DNA of 8,097 bases from Deltaproteobacteria bacterium (lineage in GTDB: Bacteria; Myxococcota_A; UBA9160; SZUA-336), in NCBI GenBank assembly GCA_030665705.1, contig DAOUZG010000072.1:1-8097 (forward strand), given 5' to 3'. A model generated the notes under the pieces. It worked only from the letters and a program-made list of their open reading frames with translations. It did no database searches and had not been told where the DNA came from. Position 1 is the stretch's first letter. Every line of letters begins with the position of its first letter. Shown piece by piece: positions 5,722-8,097 of the stretch. Position numbers and translations under genes: made by a program.

Positions 5722-6642
5722 TCAGACCGTCTGGAGCCACCGAGGGGAGAAGACCGGATCCTCGTCTCTCACCATCCGCTCAAACCGCTCCCGCAGCCGC
5801 GCGGTCACGGGTCCCGGCACCTCGGCGCTGAACCGCCGATCGTCGATCCGCTCCACCGGACAGACGTTGATGGTCGTGCCGGTGAGGAAGGCCTCTTCGG
5901 CTTCGTCGAGCGCGCTCTTCGGGATCGGCGCCACGCGTATGGCGATCCCCGCGTCCTCGGCAAGCTCGAGCGTTGCGCGGCGGGTGATTCCCGAGAGCAC
6001 GTAGTCGAGCGGCGGCACGTGAATCTCGCCGCCCCGAACGAGCATGAAGCTCTGGGTCGAGGATTCCGCGACGTTGCCAGCCCCGTCCAGAAACAGGATG
6101 TCGTCGAACCCCTCGCTTCGCGCGTGCGCCTTCGCGACCGAGGCCGCCGTATAGCCCGCGGCAACCTTGGCCTGCGGCGAGAACACCGTCGGGGGAAGCT
6201 TGATCGAGTCGGCGAGCTGGAGTCGCGCGGGCCGAACGAACAGCTCCATCCCGGGCGGCAGCACGTCGACCAGCCCGAACGCCGCAATGGCAATCGAGGG
6301 GTGCGCATCCGAGGGTAAGACGTCGAGCGAGAACCCCGCGTTGAAGGCACTGATCTTGACCATGTCGGTGCCCGGGTTGGCCTGAACCGTCTCGGAGATG
6401 GCCTTGAGAAGCCCTTCCAGATCGAGCGGAAGATCCATGGCCATGAGCTCAGCCGACCGGCAGAACCGCTCGGTGTGCTCCCGGAAACCGAGCAGCGCCG
6501 GCCCCCGCGGCGTCGCGTAGCAGGGCATCACGTCGAAAACAAGCGAGCCCCGCTGAATCGACTGCGAGAGCACGTGGACGCTCGCTTCGCTCCAGGGAAC
6601 GAGGCGCCCATCCATCCAGATCTTTCGGTCCGCCAGGGTCAC
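5722..6642 (-). CDS. Class IV PLP aminotransferase, branched-chain (IlvE)-like
   Basis: Pyridoxal-phosphate enzyme of fold type IV, the family of branched-chain amino acid aminotransferase, D-amino acid aminotransferase and aminodeoxychorismate lyase. The 306 residues fit IlvE length. ADRKIWMDG opens the protein and GFREHTERF is at 52-60. Lys159 in SPQAKVAAGYT aligns with the PLP-binding lysine of the family's AK-SGNY segment. Glu193 in NVAESSTQSF matches the conserved VAEGS-EN glutamate. LSGITRRATLELA (216-228) and FLTGTTINVCPV (252-263) are the phosphate-binding and C-terminal signatures. The family's usual YG-GVFEG near residue 31 appears as RGSLVFDV. I chose GTG at 6642 because conserved sequence starts there; ATG at 6615 would cut it. 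AAGGAG is 16 bases away, so no normal Shine-Dalgarno serves the GTG. First gene of an apparent operon with trpS. Substrate uncertain; IlvE is the best guess, D-amino acid aminotransferase an alternative. Confidence 0.88.
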   Translation of the reverse strand: MTLADRKIWMDGRLVPWSEASVHVLSQSIQRGSLVFDVMPCYATPRGPALLGFREHTERFCRSAELMAMDLPLDLEGLLKAISETVQANPGTDMVKISAFNAGFSLDVLPSDAHPSIAIAAFGLVDVLPPGMELFVRPARLQLADSIKLPPTVFSPQAKVAAGYTAASVAKAHARSEGFDDILFLDGAGNVAESSTQSFMLVRGGEIHVPPLDYVLSGITRRATLELAEDAGIAIRVAPIPKSALDEAEEAFLTGTTINVCPVERIDDRRFSAEVPGPVTARLRERFERMVRDEDPVFSPRWLQTV

Positions 6643-6805
6643 GGGGAACCGAGTGTAACTCCTTCGCGCCCTCGCGGGGGCCGCTGCCCCCCGGTAGGGC
6701 CGTCGCCGGCCGGGGACAGGATTTCGCCCCGGGAGAGCCTGCGGTACCTTTCGAGCCCGTGGGGGGATCGCCCTCGAGAGACCGAGGGCACCGAGGAGCC
6801 GACCG
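6643..6805. promoter_or_regulatory. Divergent intergenic region with two GC-rich hairpins
   Basis: These 163 bases separate the aminotransferase operon from the lipid kinase and must hold both promoters. GGGGGC at 6676-6681 pairs with GCCCCC at 6686-6691 over a four-base loop. GCCCTCG at 6770-6776 pairs with CGAGGGC at 6783-6789 over a six-base loop, ending five bases before the kinase Shine-Dalgarno AGGAG (6794-6798). TACACT, read on the minus strand at 6657-6652, could be a -10 box for the aminotransferase, nine bases from its GTG. I could not find convincing -35 boxes on either strand. Confidence 0.45.
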
Positions 6806-7759
6806 GTGAAGGCCCCGGGTGTTCTCGTGAACCTGCGCGCGGGGCGGGTCCGGCGGGACCCGAGCCTCGTCGGACGCTTGGAGCGGCTCGTGCCGCGGGG
6901 ATACCTCGAGGCAACCACCGAGCCCCAGCAGCTCCCGGAGGCTCTCAAGCGCCTTCGGGAGGCTGGTGTCGAGACGCTCGGCGTCGTGGGTGGGGATGGG
7001 ACCGTGACCTGGACCCTCACGGCGCTCCTGCGGACCTGGCCCGCGGAGAAGCGACCGGCGCTGATCCTCCTCGGGGGCGGCACGCTCAACACCATCCCCC
7101 ACTCCGTCTCCGGGCGGGCGCGGCCCGATCACATCCTGGCTCGACTCAGAGGTCGGGGGTCCGCGCTCGTGGCAACATATCGAAGCGTCCTCCGCGTCGA
7201 GGCGGCGGGCGAGAAGCCGAGCTACGGCATGATCTTCGCGAACGGCGCCCCGCCCCGGTGGCTCTCCCACTACAACTCAGGCGTCTACAAGGGGGTTCTG
7301 GGTGCCGCCGGCGGCGTCATCCGGTCGCTCGGCTCGGTGGCCCTGGGGGGTTCCCTCGCTCGCGAGCTCTTCGCACCCTTCGAGGGCGAGGTCGAGGTGG
7401 ACGGAGAAGCGCTGCTCGACGACCGCTTCACCGGGATGGCGGCGGGAGCCGTGCAGCACATCGGGCTCGGCTTCAAGCCATTTCTCTCGATCCCGAGGGA
7501 GGGCCGCGTCGGACGTTTCCACTGGGTCACGACCGAGACCGGCGGGCCCGGCCTGGCGATGGAGCTACCGACGATCCGACTCGGGATCCGCCCGCCGCTC
7601 ACGAACTTACGCCACGCCTCGGCCCGGTCCGTGCGGATCCGGCTCGCTCGGCCGGAGCCCTTCACCGTCGACGGCGACCTCTTCCCGCCGGCGCGCGATC
7701 TGCGGATCGACGCGGGGCCACCGCTCTGCTTCCTCACCTCCGAAGCTGCCCGTTCGTAA
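6806..7759 (+). CDS. Diacylglycerol/sphingosine kinase-like lipid kinase
   Basis: Cytoplasmic or membrane-associated kinase of the DAGKc superfamily (YegS, DgkB, sphingosine kinase), which transfers phosphate from ATP to a lipid hydroxyl such as diacylglycerol. The 317 residues fit the bacterial YegS/DgkB size of about 300. The nucleotide-binding motif GGDGT is at 62-66 and is preceded by the LREAGVETLGVV strand. The second conserved loop is LGGGTLNTIPHS at 89-100, corresponding to the GT-ND-A loop of YegS but with Asn-Thr where Asn-Asp is usual. The C-terminal lid motif FTVDGDLFPP (286-295) corresponds to the family's DGE. No signal peptide or membrane helix is evident. Translation starts at GTG 6806, supported by AGGAG at 6794-6798 with seven-base spacing; a small hairpin lies just upstream. 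It diverges from the aminotransferase-trpS operon. The natural lipid substrate cannot be told. Confidence 0.9.
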   Translation: MKAPGVLVNLRAGRVRRDPSLVGRLERLVPRGYLEATTEPQQLPEALKRLREAGVETLGVVGGDGTVTWTLTALLRTWPAEKRPALILLGGGTLNTIPHSVSGRARPDHILARLRGRGSALVATYRSVLRVEAAGEKPSYGMIFANGAPPRWLSHYNSGVYKGVLGAAGGVIRSLGSVALGGSLARELFAPFEGEVEVDGEALLDDRFTGMAAGAVQHIGLGFKPFLSIPREGRVGRFHWVTTETGGPGLAMELPTIRLGIRPPLTNLRHASARSVRIRLARPEPFTVDGDLFPPARDLRIDAGPPLCFLTSEAARS

Positions 7760-7778
7760 GTCGGAAGGCTTTTACTTC

Positions 7779-7807
7779 TTGAGGTTTCACCGAACGCTGA
7801 GTAAGGT
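7779..7807 (+). promoter_or_regulatory. Weak sigma70-like promoter candidate before the secreted-protein gene
   Basis: TTGAGG at 7779-7784 and TAAGGT at 7802-7807 are 17 bases apart, in the only locally AT-richer stretch of the 104-base gap after the lipid kinase. The matches are 4 of 6 and 3 of 6, so this is tentative. It would give a leader of roughly 50 bases ahead of the GTG at 7864. Also in this gap, CCGAAC (7790-7795) and GTTCGG (7812-7817) form a six-base inverted repeat with a long loop. Confidence 0.25.
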
Positions 7808-7863
7808 GTGAGTTCGGGCGGAAAAACCCTCGGCGTGTGGTCGGACCAACAGGAGGCAGCTTG

Positions 7864-8097
7864 GTGGGCGCTAGAACGTTCGGTTTCGGATTGCTGATTG
7901 TCGGTCTCATCAGCTTCGGAATCGGACGACCTCCAGTGGCCCCCGCACAGGAGGCGAGCGTCTATCCCGCGGTTCCGTGCGAGGACCCCGGCCCCAGGCC
8001 TGCAAAGCTCGCTCTCAAGACGTGCAAGTGCGCCGAGGTTCCGAGAGGCGTGTGCGCCTACGACTCAGCCCAGAGCAACTGTCTGCAGGACAAGCTC
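7864..8097 (+). CDS. Secreted cysteine-rich protein of unknown function, 3' end missing
   Basis: The frame is open for 78 codons from GTG at 7864 to the window edge. I do not recognise a family. The start is supported by AGGAGG at 7851-7856 with seven-base spacing; TTG at 7861 is in frame but too close to it. The N-terminus looks like a classical Sec signal peptide: an Arg at residue 4, a hydrophobic core of about residues 6-20 (FGFGLLIVGLISFGI), then a Pro-rich stretch and an APA/QE signal-peptidase I site after Ala28. The visible mature part holds five cysteines (39, 54, 56, 64, 73), including a CKC pair, among Pro, Lys and Asp/Glu residues, which suggests disulfides or metal/haem binding in the periplasm or outside. 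There is no CxxCH in the visible part. It lies 104 bases after the lipid kinase on the same strand, with a possible own promoter. The start and export signal are fairly convincing; the function is open. Confidence 0.7.
   Translation, partial: MGARTFGFGLLIVGLISFGIGRPPVAPAQEASVYPAVPCEDPGPRPAKLALKTCKCAEVPRGVCAYDSAQSNCLQDKL

Noticed and set aside
5681..5740. Longer trpS start at 5740
   Set aside because: The added 20 residues are unconserved and overlap the end of the aminotransferase gene; the GGAGG site fits ATG 5680.
6643..7095. Upstream extension of the aminotransferase frame on the minus strand
   Set aside because: It is low-complexity Arg/Ser/Pro sequence, partly antisense to the lipid kinase; family similarity begins only at the GTG at 6642.
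6475..7782. Plus-strand open frame of 435 codons
   Set aside because: It overlaps the lipid kinase in another frame and is Arg/Gly/Pro-rich without domain features, whereas the kinase frame has GGDGT and a good Shine-Dalgarno.
7787..7831. Intrinsic terminator after the lipid kinase
   Set aside because: The CCGAAC/GTTCGG repeat has a 16-base loop and is not followed by a T-tract; the nearby run is A, not T, on the coding strand.
1..8097. Mobile element, CRISPR array, tRNA gene or phage remnant
   Set aside because: I found no transposase or integrase motif, no direct-repeat array, no tRNA-like cloverleaf and no abrupt composition change; the window reads as stable core sequence.

Overview
The window is a GC-rich bacterial chromosomal segment. 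Wobble positions are mostly G or C, and long antisense shadow frames run opposite nearly every gene. It holds nine protein-coding genes packed with short gaps and no intergenic stretch over about 165 bases. I see no tRNA, rRNA, CRISPR array, transposase, phage gene or plasmid function. The sequence alone does not fix the taxon. GTG starts, GC richness and the gene mix (4HBT_3-type thioesterase, zinc-free quinone oxidoreductase, GGGTLNT-type lipid kinase) would fit a deltaproteobacterial/Myxococcota-like or other environmental high-GC lineage, but that is a weak inference.

Layout. (1) 1-470, plus strand: the 3' part of a typical 2-Cys peroxiredoxin (AhpC/Prx family), cut by the window edge. 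(2) 516-1487 and 1515-about 2918, minus strand: a two-gene transcription unit of a MATE-family multidrug exporter followed 27 bases later by a zinc-free NADPH:quinone oxidoreductase-like enzyme. An 8-bp inverted repeat closes the convergent junction with the peroxiredoxin gene. (3) 2967-3791, plus strand: a double-hotdog thioesterase-like protein, divergent from the MATE gene, with a good sigma70-like promoter that overlaps the MATE start region. (4) 3805-6642, minus strand: an apparent three-gene operon in the order class IV aminotransferase, tryptophanyl-tRNA synthetase (trpS), SDR oxidoreductase. (5) 6806-7759, plus strand: a diacylglycerol/sphingosine-kinase-type lipid kinase, divergent from that operon. 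(6) 7864-8097, plus strand: the start of a secreted cysteine-rich protein that runs off the window.

How they may fit together. The first block (peroxide reductase, quinone reductase, drug/cation exporter) has a loose detoxification theme. The thioesterase, SDR and lipid kinase touch acyl/lipid chemistry. The aminotransferase and trpS pair links to amino-acid metabolism and translation. These links are contextual only. Most of the window looks like ordinary housekeeping and accessory metabolism, and I found no clear new multi-gene system. The more interesting signals are small: a Shine-Dalgarno element buried in a perfect hairpin ahead of trpS, an identical 10-bp palindrome over two stop codons, a promoter superimposed on a neighbour's start codon, a possibly leaderless GTG start, and the unrecognised secreted cysteine-rich protein at the right edge.
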